NCBI RefSeq assembly: GCF_000350485.1
Contig: NZ_AORV01000035.1
Coordinates: forward strand, 124,001 to 188,000
Length of the DNA stretch: 64,000 bases
Source of the DNA: Ruminiclostridium cellobioparum subsp. termitidis CT1112
GTDB lineage: Bacteria; Bacillota; Clostridia; Acetivibrionales; DSM-1351
Direction of reading: 5' to 3'
Part shown: positions 1 to 8,533 of the stretch, one piece after another
Numbering within the stretch: position 1 is the first letter of the stretch
Layout of the letters: each line of letters starts with the position of its first letter
Translations under genes and position numbers: made by a program
The notes under the pieces: model-generated
What the model was told of the DNA's origin: nothing
Database searches by the model: none
The model's input: only the letters and a program-made list of their open reading frames with translations

Positions 1-352
1 ACTTCAAAAATACTAATCTCTATTGCAATCACCCTTTCAAGTTATAGATCCCGAATCATATATCAATATATCAATTATATAAGAATTATATATGAAAAAT
101 ATAATAAAGTACAAAAATAGTATCTGTAATTTATCAATTATTAAAATTCATTATTTCTAAAAAAATAAAACAAAGCTGAAGAGATTGCAATTTTTCCCAC
201 GGAGCTGTTTTTCTTGACTAAACAACTCAGTATGCCTTAACATATTACCAGAGACTAGTTTTATGTAAACCAATAATACATATTATTTATTTAGTTATTT
301 ATTTTCAGTTGTTTTTAGTTATTTATGGGTCATATGTTTCCGGGGGGTTATC
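1..352. other. AT-rich upstream region without a gene
   Basis: No open reading frame of coding character is visible here. The region is very AT-rich and carries a 13-base direct repeat, TTTAGTTATTTAT, at 290-302 and 314-326, just before the first gene. A plausible sigma-A promoter lies at 214-243. Nothing else could be supported. Confidence 0.6.
214..243 (+). promoter_or_regulatory. Candidate sigma-A promoter for the GHL10/SLH glycosidase gene
   Basis: TTGACT at 214-219 and TAACAT at 238-243 are separated by 18 bases. This predicts a leader of about 100 bases before the ATG at 353. The -35 box is good and the -10 box is mediocre. The call rests on pattern only. Confidence 0.35.
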
Positions 353-2545
353 ATGCACATCAAGTCAAATTCTTACATACGCCTGTTCAGTCTGCTGTTT
401 TTATGTTTACTCGCTTTGTCTATTACTTTTCAGTCCTTTGCGGCTGCATGGGATCCGTATCTGCAATATATTCCTGCGGCTGTTCCGGTGACCAAAAGCC
501 ATCTCCGCGGTGCCTGGATAAGTACCGTTGCAAATCTGGACTGGCCTTCCTCCAAAACCAGGGCAATTGCAGACACAAATCTCAGGATTCAAAAGTCCAA
601 GGAAGAATTGATAAAATTATTGGACAAGGCCGCAGCCCTCAACATGAATGCCGTATTTCTACAGGTGCGGTCAACGGGCGATGCCTTATATAAGTCCAGC
701 CTGGCCCCCTGGTCCCGGTATCTCACCGGTACGTTTGGAAAAGACCCCGGCTTTGATCCGCTGCAATTTGCCATAGATGAGGCTCACAAAAGAAATATGG
801 AACTGCATGCCTGGTTCAACCCCTACCGGATTTCCATGGATACCGGTGACGCCACAAAAGCTTCCCTGAATATACCTAAGAGTGTTTATAAGGAACACCC
901 CGACTGGATCAGGACAGCCAGCAACAGATTTGTACTTGATCCGGGCATTCCGGAGGCAAGGAAATGGGTTGAGGACTGTGTAATGGAGGTTGTCAGGAAT
1001 TATGATATCGACGGTGTCCATTTCGATGATTACTTTTATTATGAAGAAGTTAACAATGAGATGGGAGACGATTCCACTTATCAGAAATATAACAATGGAC
1101 AGTTTGCCAAAAAGGCTGATTGGAGAAGAAATAATACATATCTTCTGATAAAGGAATTATCGGCAAGAATAAGAGCTGAAAAACCCTGGGTAAAGTTCGG
1201 AATAAGCCCCTCTGCCATCTGGAGAAACAAAAAGGACGATCCCGCAGGCTCCAATACCAATTCCTCCTATACCAATTACGACAAATGCTATGCCGACACT
1301 AAGAAATGGGTGGATGAAGAATTGATAGACTATATATGTCCTCAAATTTATTTTACCTATGCAAATCCAGCCGCTCCCTATGGCGAGCTTGCCAGCTGGT
1401 GGTCAAATGCCGTAAAGGGCAAGAATGTCCACCTGTACATAGGTCAGGCACTTTACCGGATAAATGAAGGAAACTCCACAAATGACAGGGATTTTTCAAC
1501 AGATAACGGAGTACCTGAAATGACACGTCAGATAAAATATAACACCGCCAAACCTGAGATTCAGGGCAGTGTTATGTTCAGGATGAACCACTTTTTTGAA
1601 AGCCCCATGCAGGCAGTAGTTTCCGCTCTCCAAAAGGATTTGTGGTCCACTAAAGTCCTTGTGCCTGCCATGCCCTGGAAAGGCGGACGTGCTCCGGCAG
1701 TTCCGGAAAATGGCACAATCACTTCGTCTTCGGGTGGAATAAGGCTGACCTGGACCGACAACGATGCGGCAACTGTATATTATGCAATTTACAGATACTC
1801 AAACACTGAAACCATAGATATAAACTCAAATGAAAGCGCCAGAAAACTCATTGCCACAGTAAGACGCAAGACCGCCGGTCTGCAGCAGTTTACCGACACT
1901 GCGGGAACCGGTCTGAATGGGGCTGTATATGTTGTCACCGCTCTTGACAGACTCCATAACCAAAGCCAGGGCTTAAAACTAAGCAATGGATCAAAATACT
2001 TTAGCGACGTGGGCCAAAATGTTTACTGGGCTGTGGACTCAATAGACTATCTATATGAAAAGGGCATCGTATCGGGAGTGGGACAGAATAATTTTATGCC
2101 GGCAGCCAATTCCAAGCGCGGAGATTTTATCCTTATGCTTGTAAAAACCGCCGGCCTGCAAGCCCAATTCAGCAGTAATTTTACCGATGTGCCGGCCAAT
2201 TCCTATTATTACAATGCCATTGGAACAGCCAGAGAGCTGGGTCTCACCGCCGGCACCGGAAATGGATATTTTGATCCCAAATCAGGCATTACACGGCAGG
2301 ATCTGCTGGTACAGGTGTACAAAGCTGCCCAGGTTTCAGGTATTCCGCTGCAGCCGGCCGACGGGAGCCAACTGGCCGCATTTTCCGATTCGTCTCAAAT
2401 AAGCGGCTATGCAGCCGAGGCTATGGCCGTAATGGTTAAGAACGGGATCATCAGCGGTTCCGGCAACAGGCTCAATCCAAGGGCCCAGGCCACAAGAGCC
2501 GAAATTGCAGTAATATTGTCAAAGCTGCTGCAAAAACTTAATTAG
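353..2545 (+). CDS. Secreted GHL10-family glycosidase with SLH anchor
   Basis: A 730-residue exported protein. Residues 1-31 form a signal peptide ending near FAAA. The GHL10 (DUF187, YngK-like) catalytic domain spans roughly 45-420. It shows the family opening RGAWISTVANLDWP (from residue 52), an LQVRSTGDALYKS segment, HAWFNPYR, and GVHFDDY (221-227), whose acidic pair is a likely active-site feature. A fibronectin-III-like segment follows (about 445-540), then three SLH repeats (about 545-730) that should bind secondary cell-wall polymer and hold the enzyme on the surface. The start is fixed by a GGGGGG run five bases upstream of ATG. Known GHL10 relatives act on glycans, and some on peptidoglycan-like substrates, so the substrate is not settled. 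The gene ends 33 bases from the convergent PBP gene. Confidence 0.9.
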   Translation: MHIKSNSYIRLFSLLFLCLLALSITFQSFAAAWDPYLQYIPAAVPVTKSHLRGAWISTVANLDWPSSKTRAIADTNLRIQKSKEELIKLLDKAAALNMNAVFLQVRSTGDALYKSSLAPWSRYLTGTFGKDPGFDPLQFAIDEAHKRNMELHAWFNPYRISMDTGDATKASLNIPKSVYKEHPDWIRTASNRFVLDPGIPEARKWVEDCVMEVVRNYDIDGVHFDDYFYYEEVNNEMGDDSTYQKYNNGQFAKKADWRRNNTYLLIKELSARIRAEKPWVKFGISPSAIWRNKKDDPAGSNTNSSYTNYDKCYADTKKWVDEELIDYICPQIYFTYANPAAPYGELASWWSNAVKGKNVHLYIGQALYRINEGNSTNDRDFSTDNGVPEMTRQIKYNTAKPEIQGSVMFRMNHFFESPMQAVVSALQKDLWSTKVLVPAMPWKGGRAPAVPENGTITSSSGGIRLTWTDNDAATVYYAIYRYSNTETIDINSNESARKLIATVRRKTAGLQQFTDTAGTGLNGAVYVVTALDRLHNQSQGLKLSNGSKYFSDVGQNVYWAVDSIDYLYEKGIVSGVGQNNFMPAANSKRGDFILMLVKTAGLQAQFSSNFTDVPANSYYYNAIGTARELGLTAGTGNGYFDPKSGITRQDLLVQVYKAAQVSGIPLQPADGSQLAAFSDSSQISGYAAEAMAVMVKNGIISGSGNRLNPRAQATRAEIAVILSKLLQKLN

Positions 2546-2578
2546 ACAGGCCGGGATGTATAGCACTTTCAAGTACTT

Positions 2579-3991
2579 TTACTTTTTGAAATACTTGCTC
2601 ATGACCTGTGAAGATATTTTTGCAGCTGCCGTTCCGCCGTAACCGCCCTCCTCCACTATAACCGCAACGGCTATTTCAGGGTTTTTATACGGTGCAAAGC
2701 CGATGAACCAGCTGTGCGGGTTTTTACTTTCAAGGTGCTGTGCCGTACCGGTTTTGCCGCAGACCTGTATCCCGCTGACCTGTGCCCTTGTACCCGTACC
2801 CTTTGCAACAACATCTCGCATAAACCTCTTTATTTCGGCTGCATAGCCCGGGGAAGTGATCTGACCTATCTCATCGGGCCTGAATTCTTTAACGGTATTC
2901 CCGCTGTAATCAACTACCTTGTCCACAAGCACAGGCTTCAGCATAACTCCGTCATTTGCTATGGTCTGTGCCACCAGTGCCATCTGTACCGGAGTGGCCA
3001 GTACTTCTGCCTGACCTATTCCGGCCTGGGCAAGATTTCCTTTTTCAGATATATCATATTTAGGAAATCTGCTGTTGTCAATGATTATGCCATCTGCAGG
3101 AATATTCCTGTTAAATCCGAATTTTTCGGCGGTCTTGAATAAATTCTTCTCCAGGCGTATCCCGAGATTTCCGAAAAATACATTGCTGGATTTAACCATG
3201 GCCTGTTCAAAATTTATTTTTCCCATGGCTTTGCCCTGGTCGTTGCTCAGCGTGTAATCCGGGCCCAAAACCAGCTTGCCCTCGTCATTAAAGGTTTCCT
3301 TCTCAATTCCGTCTATATTTTCAAGAGCACTGACCCCTGTCACTACCTTAAAGGTCGAACCCGGAGGATAGAGCCCCGAAACGGCTCTGTTCAGCAGCGG
3401 CCTTTGTTCATCAGTGCTCAGCTGCTTCCAGATTTCCCCCAGTTTGTTGGGGTCATATGAAGGCTTGGACACCATAGCCAGGATTTCCCCCGTATCCACC
3501 TTAATTACCACAACCGAACCGCGTGAGGAGCCCAGTGCATTATATGCCGTCTGCTGAAGGCCCAGGTCAAGAGATGTATAAACATCATCCCCCTTCTTGT
3601 CTACCTCCTTGAAGCCGTTGCCTACCCACGCCATAAATGATGCGGATATGTTGCTGGACAGATAACTGTCATAAAGGTTTTCAAGTCCCGAGATGCCGTA
3701 TTGAGGGTCGTAATAGCCAAGCACATGTGCGGTGGCCGCTCCGCCCTTATAGGTTCTCTTGTACTGATTGTTCTTTGTCTTTTCACTGACAGACAGTTCT
3801 TTTCCGTTTTTATCATAAATAGTTCCCCTTACCACCTTGTTTCTTATGTCCCACATTCTCCTGTTGTCGGGCCTGGTGGCAATCTCAGGCCCTCTGAAGA
3901 GCGTGAAATATGAAAGATAGCTGATTAAAACGATAAAAACTATCAGAAAAATTATCATTACACGTTTTATATTGGTTGTCAGATTGTCCAT
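2579..3991 (-). CDS. pbpA: Penicillin-binding protein 2 / class B transpeptidase (PbpA type)
   Basis: A 470-residue D,D-transpeptidase that cross-links peptidoglycan. One N-terminal membrane segment (about 10-32) is followed by a short dimerisation region and the transpeptidase domain. The catalytic triad motifs are all present: STFK (S212-K215), SSN (268-270) and KTG (413-415). The protein is short for a class B PBP, as is usual for PbpA of the RodA-PbpA-FHA clusters of Actinobacteria and Clostridia. The ATG directly follows the stop of the upstream RodA gene (TAAATG), with AAGGTGAT as ribosome site, so the two are probably translationally coupled. It most likely works as the cognate transpeptidase of that glycosyltransferase in elongation, division or spore wall synthesis. 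Confidence 0.92.
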   Translation of the reverse strand: MDNLTTNIKRVMIIFLIVFIVLISYLSYFTLFRGPEIATRPDNRRMWDIRNKVVRGTIYDKNGKELSVSEKTKNNQYKRTYKGGAATAHVLGYYDPQYGISGLENLYDSYLSSNISASFMAWVGNGFKEVDKKGDDVYTSLDLGLQQTAYNALGSSRGSVVVIKVDTGEILAMVSKPSYDPNKLGEIWKQLSTDEQRPLLNRAVSGLYPPGSTFKVVTGVSALENIDGIEKETFNDEGKLVLGPDYTLSNDQGKAMGKINFEQAMVKSSNVFFGNLGIRLEKNLFKTAEKFGFNRNIPADGIIIDNSRFPKYDISEKGNLAQAGIGQAEVLATPVQMALVAQTIANDGVMLKPVLVDKVVDYSGNTVKEFRPDEIGQITSPGYAAEIKRFMRDVVAKGTGTRAQVSGIQVCGKTGTAQHLESKNPHSWFIGFAPYKNPEIAVAVIVEEGGYGGTAAAKISSQVMSKYFKK

Positions 3992-5191
3992 TTATTCATC
4001 ACCTTCGGATACCTTCTGAATTATGCTTAATGACAGAAAGCTGATCAGCAGGGAGGTTCCGCCATAGCTGACAAAGGGCAGAGTAATGCCTGTCAGCGGT
4101 ATAAAGCCGGTAACTCCCCCCACGATTACAAGGGCCTGAGTGGCCATCATTACACTGAGCCCTGCCGTCAAAAGCTTTGTAAAATTGTTTTCGGCATGGA
4201 GAGCGCTCCTGATTGATCTGTAAAACAGGAGGAAATGCAGAATCAAAATGGCAAGTCCCATCAAAAGTCCCATTTCCTCACAAATAACCGAGAATATGAA
4301 GTCCGATTCATTAACTGCCACATACCCCGGATGCCCCATGCCCAGACCTCTCCCAAAGAGGCCGCCCATAGCAATGGCGTACATGGATTGCACGAGCTGG
4401 TAGCTTTCGTTATAAACATAATCCCATGGATTGAGCCATATCATAAAACGCTTCCGGATGTGCCCGAAAACCGCATAGCTGGCCGCACCCCCTGCTCCGA
4501 ACAACCCCAGGGAGATCAGTACGTAAAGCTTTTTGGAGGTTGCAAGATAAACCATTGTTACCGATACTGCAAATATGATAAGGGCTGTTCCAAGGTCTTT
4601 CTGCAAAACCATAAAACCCAGCGAAATTATTATGACTATTCCTGGCTCGATAAGCTGTTTTCTGGATTTAATATCTGAAAGAGCTGCCGACAGGTAAAGT
4701 ATAAGAAATATCTTTCCGAATTCCGAGGGTTGAAAGCCGTAAGGACCGATTTTCACCCAGTTTTTCGCCCCTAATATTTCTACACCGATAAATGTGGCCA
4801 TAGCCATAAATGCTATAGTTCCGGCCAGGAATACGTATCTGTAACCGGCGTATTTTACAAGTCCCTTTTTGAGATAGAGCACAACAAATAAAAACATCAC
4901 TATCCCTATTACAAGCCATAAAAGCTGTTTGACAGCTGTTGTCCTGCTGAGCCGGAACAACATTATCATTCCGATGGAACAAAGCAGCATGGCCAGCAGG
5001 AATATAAGCCTGTCTCCCATTGGATAATACTTTTTAAGTACCCAGGAGGTCACGGCTACAATAACCGTTATTACCGCAAAAAATACGCCGGCCATGGGAT
5101 CGATGGGCTTACCCAAAAAAGCCAGATTAAGAAATCCAAAAAATATAAATAAATATATAAGAAACTGTAAAGTTTTAAGTCTTTTTGTCAT
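3992..5191 (-). CDS. FtsW/RodA/SpoVE SEDS-family peptidoglycan polymerase
   Basis: A polytopic protein of about 399 residues with ten hydrophobic segments and SEDS signatures. These include GAKNWVKIGPYGFQPSEFGKI, a large extracellular loop (FMIWLNPWDYVYNESYQLVQS) and the C-terminal GGTSLL region. SEDS proteins polymerise lipid II glycan strands and pair with a class B PBP, which is encoded immediately downstream. I chose the inner ATG at 5191, which has GGAAAG five bases upstream. An ATG at 5209 would add six residues but has a poor ribosome site. Co-transcription with the FHA gene upstream (33-base gap) is very likely. Confidence 0.9.
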   Translation of the reverse strand: MTKRLKTLQFLIYLFIFFGFLNLAFLGKPIDPMAGVFFAVITVIVAVTSWVLKKYYPMGDRLIFLLAMLLCSIGMIMLFRLSRTTAVKQLLWLVIGIVMFLFVVLYLKKGLVKYAGYRYVFLAGTIAFMAMATFIGVEILGAKNWVKIGPYGFQPSEFGKIFLILYLSAALSDIKSRKQLIEPGIVIIISLGFMVLQKDLGTALIIFAVSVTMVYLATSKKLYVLISLGLFGAGGAASYAVFGHIRKRFMIWLNPWDYVYNESYQLVQSMYAIAMGGLFGRGLGMGHPGYVAVNESDFIFSVICEEMGLLMGLAILILHFLLFYRSIRSALHAENNFTKLLTAGLSVMMATQALVIVGGVTGFIPLTGITLPFVSYGGTSLLISFLSLSIIQKVSEGDE

Positions 5192-5224
5192 ATCAACTTT
5201 CCAAGCCATACCATGGCTTTAAGC

Positions 5225-5674
5225 TCACTCATCATCAGTTACCGTCAGCACGGTCTGAGAAATACTTATCTCGTCACCGGGCTGCAAACTTTTTTTATCC
5301 ACCACGATACCGTTGATAAACGTACCATTTGTTGAGTTCAGGTCCTCCAGCATGTAACGTCCGTCTTCGAAATATATTTTTGCGTGGTAGTTTGAAACCG
5401 ACGGTGACGGCAGCACCATCTGGTTAAACTTGTTTCTGCCGATGGTAAGCTTGTTTCCGATAGGTACGCTGTCTCCTTCAACGAAATTTCCGCCGTCTCC
5501 GGGGTAAACTATCCTGAGCTTCCAGCCAAGATTCTTCCCGCCCGCCAGACTGCCTCTCTTAACATCCCTGGACATGATCTTCAGAGCTTGAACAATTATG
5601 ATATATATAATGACAATAAGTACTATTTTCAGCAATATGCCGAAAAAACTCAAGTCAAGTAAGTCGAATCTCAT
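5225..5674 (-). CDS. Membrane-anchored FHA-domain protein
   Basis: A 149-residue protein with one N-terminal transmembrane helix (about residues 8-28) and a C-terminal forkhead-associated domain. The FHA motifs are clear: IGRNKFNQMVLPSPSVSNYHAKI (GR, S and H of the phosphothreonine pocket) and LEDLNSTNGTFING. FHA domains bind phosphothreonine peptides and in cell-wall clusters usually read Ser/Thr kinase signals. The start at 5674 is supported by AAAGGAGG five bases upstream; a longer frame to 5761 has no such site. It heads the FHA-RodA-PBP operon and probably couples kinase signalling to wall synthesis. No kinase gene is in the window. Confidence 0.9.
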   Translation of the reverse strand: MRFDLLDLSFFGILLKIVLIVIIYIIIVQALKIMSRDVKRGSLAGGKNLGWKLRIVYPGDGGNFVEGDSVPIGNKLTIGRNKFNQMVLPSPSVSNYHAKIYFEDGRYMLEDLNSTNGTFINGIVVDKKSLQPGDEISISQTVLTVTDDE

Positions 5675-5704
5675 ACATACCTCCTTTAACCAGATTTTAA
5701 ACCT

Positions 5705-5733
5705 ATTATATACAAATACTCGCCATTTTACAA
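5705..5733 (-). promoter_or_regulatory. Candidate sigma-A promoter for the FHA-RodA-PBP operon
   Basis: On the minus strand TTGTAA (5728-5733) and a perfect TATAAT (5705-5710) are separated by 17 bases, about 30 bases upstream of the FHA start codon. The spacing and -10 box are optimal. Confidence 0.6.
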
Positions 5734-5881
5734 ATTGTCTGCAATGCCAACACCGAATCACTGATTAAACGTATAAGAAATTCATTTTTAATTAGTATTT
5801 AAGAAAAAACTAGCACTCATGAGGTATAATATTGTATTATTATAATATAATACATCTTTGGATATTTAATGAGGTGCGTTT

Positions 5882-6148
5882 ATGCAGAGTTTTATTATAC
5901 CGCTGTTGTTAATTCTGAATATATTCGGATTTATACTGGTATCATTAGATAAGTTTAAAGCTAAGAACAAGCTGTGGAGAATACCCGAAAGATCCTTCTT
6001 TCTGCTGTCCATTCTCGGGGGAAGCATCGGAGTGTACATCGGATTATTCGTATTCCATCACAAAACCAGGAACTGGTATTTCATGACTCTTATGCCGTTT
6101 ATAATTCTGGCACAGTCCATTTTCATCTATTATCTGCTCAATAAATAG
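5882..6148 (+). CDS. DUF1294 small membrane protein
   Basis: An 88-residue protein with three hydrophobic segments. It shows the DUF1294 pattern: a DKxxA element (LDKFKAK), RIPE followed by a GGSIG turn, and a FHHKT motif before the last helix. GAGG lies seven to ten bases upstream of the ATG. DUF1294 proteins are widespread inner-membrane proteins of unknown function, sometimes fused to a cold-shock domain, which is absent here. It is transcribed alone or with the flippase gene 136 bases downstream. Confidence 0.85.
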   Translation: MQSFIIPLLLILNIFGFILVSLDKFKAKNKLWRIPERSFFLLSILGGSIGVYIGLFVFHHKTRNWYFMTLMPFIILAQSIFIYYLLNK

Positions 6149-6284
6149 GGGATCTTTTGTTTAAAGGAAGATACCTCTTTTTTTCTGCCCTGGCGGTACA
6201 GCCAGTAATAAACCTGTCTCATGATGAATAAGCATTTATAATAAGGCTTAAGCGATAATAAGACATAAATGGGGCTATGGTTAA

Positions 6285-7793
6285 ATGGGACTGGACAAAT
6301 TTTATAAAAACTCTGCAATTCTTACCATGTCGAACTTAATAACAGGATTCATCGGATTTGCTTTTTCCATAATTCTTTCTAAAAAGCTTGGGGCTGAAGG
6401 GCTGGGTTTGTACGGTCTGATTATGCCGGTATATTCCCTGCTGCTGTGCCTCACAGCCGACGGTCTGGTCACCGCAGTCTCCAGAACCTGTGCCGTCTAT
6501 AACAGTAAAAAGGATTACCGCAACCTCATCAGAACAGTAAAGGTCGCAATGGGTTTTATCGGGCTGTGGAGTATTTGCGTAGCTCTTCTGGTCTTTTTGA
6601 ACGCCTCCAATATCAGTAATTTTTTTATAAAAGACAGCCGGGCTGCCGATGCAATAAGAATAATCTGTCCGGCCCTGGTTTTCATACCCATGTCGGCCAT
6701 ATTCAAAGGATTCTTTTACGGCTTTGAAAAGTTTACAATCCCTGCAGGTATTGACATTCTTGAAAAATGCATCAGGGTAACCATTCTTCTTGCCACCATG
6801 GCCATACTTTCTGTAAAAAACATAAAGGGCGCCGTAACCACGGCATATTTTGCACTGGCTGTGGGGGAAGCCATCAGCATGATAATGCTGTTTTCCGCTT
6901 ATAAGCTGTTTTCCGGCAAGCTGGTTCCGGTAAAGACCAGGGTAAAAAATCCCCTGCAGCTGCTGGTTGACATTCTGGTGATATCCTGCCCGCTGAGCCT
7001 GAACGGCTTCCTGTCCTCCATACTGAACACGGCTTCCACACTCATTCTGCCAAGAAGACTGATAAGTACGGGCATGAGCTATGACACCGCACTTGAGATG
7101 ATAGGAAAATTTATAGGTATGTCCCTGACAACGGTAAATCTCCCCTTTATAATTGTGGGCTCCATGATGACGGTCATGATTCCGGATATGTCACTGAGCC
7201 TAAGTAAAAAGGACTCCTGGAGCACCGAAAAGCGTATCTCCCAGGTGCTGCGCATATCCTTTCTGGTTGGCCTTGGCACATTGATTGTCTCAGTCTGCAT
7301 TCCCCAGAAGCTTGGACTTTTATTCTACGGCAGGGACGACCTGGGAAAGATGATAATGGCGGCCGGTGTATGCAACTTCGTAAGCTATGTTACCGCCGCC
7401 ACCTTTGGCATTATGAACGGCCTCGGGAAACAGAATGCCAATCTCAGGAACTCCATTATCGTTTCTGTGGAAAGCCTGCTTTTGGTAATAGTATTGACCG
7501 GAATTCCTTCTCTGAACATTTTCGGCTACGGTATTTCACTGGTAATTTCTTCGGTCACCGGACTGGTGCTGAATTTATATGAAATCAGAAAAGTCTGCGA
7601 GTTCAGGATATCCTTCCTGAGAAGCTGGTCCTTTGCCCTCTTCGGCCTGGCAGGTTACCTCTGTGTAAAACTCATCAGCAATATCATTCCAGACAATCTG
7701 ATAGTATTTGACGTCCTGCTTTCCACAGGAGTTTGTTTCCTGGTGATATTCTATCTGACAAAAATTTATAATTTCAAGCATAACCCCCTGTAA
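6285..7793 (+). CDS. SpoVB/MviN-like polysaccharide or lipid-linked flippase (MOP superfamily)
   Basis: A 502-residue protein with about 14 transmembrane helices, typical of the oligosaccharidyl-lipid/polysaccharide (MOP) exporter superfamily. It begins NSAILTMSNLITGFIGF and contains the N-terminal half pattern GAEGLGLYGLIMPVYSLLLCL, which is characteristic of Clostridia/Bacilli SpoVB and stage V sporulation-related flippases. Such proteins translocate lipid-linked glycan precursors (lipid II or polysaccharide repeat units). The ribosome site is weak. It could be one of several SpoVB paralogues, so the exact substrate cannot be told from sequence. Confidence 0.85.
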   Translation: MGLDKFYKNSAILTMSNLITGFIGFAFSIILSKKLGAEGLGLYGLIMPVYSLLLCLTADGLVTAVSRTCAVYNSKKDYRNLIRTVKVAMGFIGLWSICVALLVFLNASNISNFFIKDSRAADAIRIICPALVFIPMSAIFKGFFYGFEKFTIPAGIDILEKCIRVTILLATMAILSVKNIKGAVTTAYFALAVGEAISMIMLFSAYKLFSGKLVPVKTRVKNPLQLLVDILVISCPLSLNGFLSSILNTASTLILPRRLISTGMSYDTALEMIGKFIGMSLTTVNLPFIIVGSMMTVMIPDMSLSLSKKDSWSTEKRISQVLRISFLVGLGTLIVSVCIPQKLGLLFYGRDDLGKMIMAAGVCNFVSYVTAATFGIMNGLGKQNANLRNSIIVSVESLLLVIVLTGIPSLNIFGYGISLVISSVTGLVLNLYEIRKVCEFRISFLRSWSFALFGLAGYLCVKLISNIIPDNLIVFDVLLSTGVCFLVIFYLTKIYNFKHNPL

Positions 7794-7908
7794 CATCCGA
7801 ATTTCTTCAGTTTTCACAGACCTGCGGCAAATAATCGGCCACAGGGCCACATTTAATGCTATAATAACAGATATGTTATATTTTTATCATTATATGTTGG
7901 AGGCCAAT

Positions 7909-8529
7909 ATGTTTAAATATGTTGTATTCGATGTAGACGGCACCATGGTAGATACAGAAGAAGCAGTAATGTATGCCTACCAGAGTGTCATTTTCCAAAA
8001 GCACGGCAGATATTTCACCGAAGAAGAACTCTTAAAGGGCTACGGAGTTCCCACGCCAAAGTCCCTTGAGCGGTATGGCTTCACTGATATTGAAAGTGCA
8101 ATGGAGGACTATTATAAATATCTGGTTGAAGGGTTCAAACGCTGTAAGGCTTTTGACGGCATCAATGAGCTGATAGACACTCTCAAGTCAATGAACCTGC
8201 CCCTGGCAGTGGTCACCTCCAGGTGTGGCTATGAAATAAAAATTGACAGTTGTCTGCAGGGTTTCATAGACAAGTTTGATGCGGTAATATGCTCGGATGA
8301 CACTGAAAAGCACAAGCCCGACGCCCAGCCGCTGCTCAAGGCCATGGAAAGGCTGGGTGCCTCCCCGGAAGAGACCATATACATCGGGGATACGCTTTTT
8401 GACAGCCAGTGTGCCGGAAATGCCGGTGTAAAGTTCGCTCTGGCCATATGGGGCTCAAATAACGCAGATAATATTGATGCCGAGTACTATTTGAAGACTC
8501 CCTCCCAATTGCTGGACCTGCTTGAATAG
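7909..8529 (+). CDS. HAD-superfamily phosphatase (phosphoglycolate phosphatase-like)
   Basis: A 206-residue HAD hydrolase with motif I FDVDGTMVDTE (nucleophile and acid/base aspartates at residues 8 and 10), an alpha-helical C1 cap (about 17-80), motif II TSR, motif III lysine in KHKPDAQP, and motif IV YIGDTLFDSQCA. The family includes Gph, beta-phosphoglucomutase and PpaX-like pyrophosphatases, so the substrate is open. The start at 7909 has TTGGAGG five bases upstream; an earlier in-frame ATG at 7873 has none. The gene ends four bases before the convergent MFS gene. Confidence 0.85.
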   Translation: MFKYVVFDVDGTMVDTEEAVMYAYQSVIFQKHGRYFTEEELLKGYGVPTPKSLERYGFTDIESAMEDYYKYLVEGFKRCKAFDGINELIDTLKSMNLPLAVVTSRCGYEIKIDSCLQGFIDKFDAVICSDDTEKHKPDAQPLLKAMERLGASPEETIYIGDTLFDSQCAGNAGVKFALAIWGSNNADNIDAEYYLKTPSQLLDLLE

Positions 8530-8533
8530 TATT

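Noticed and set aside
5810-5818. CTAGCACTC resembling a CIRCE (HrcA) half-site upstream of the DUF1294 gene
   Set aside because: The required inverted GAGTGCTAA after nine bases is missing.
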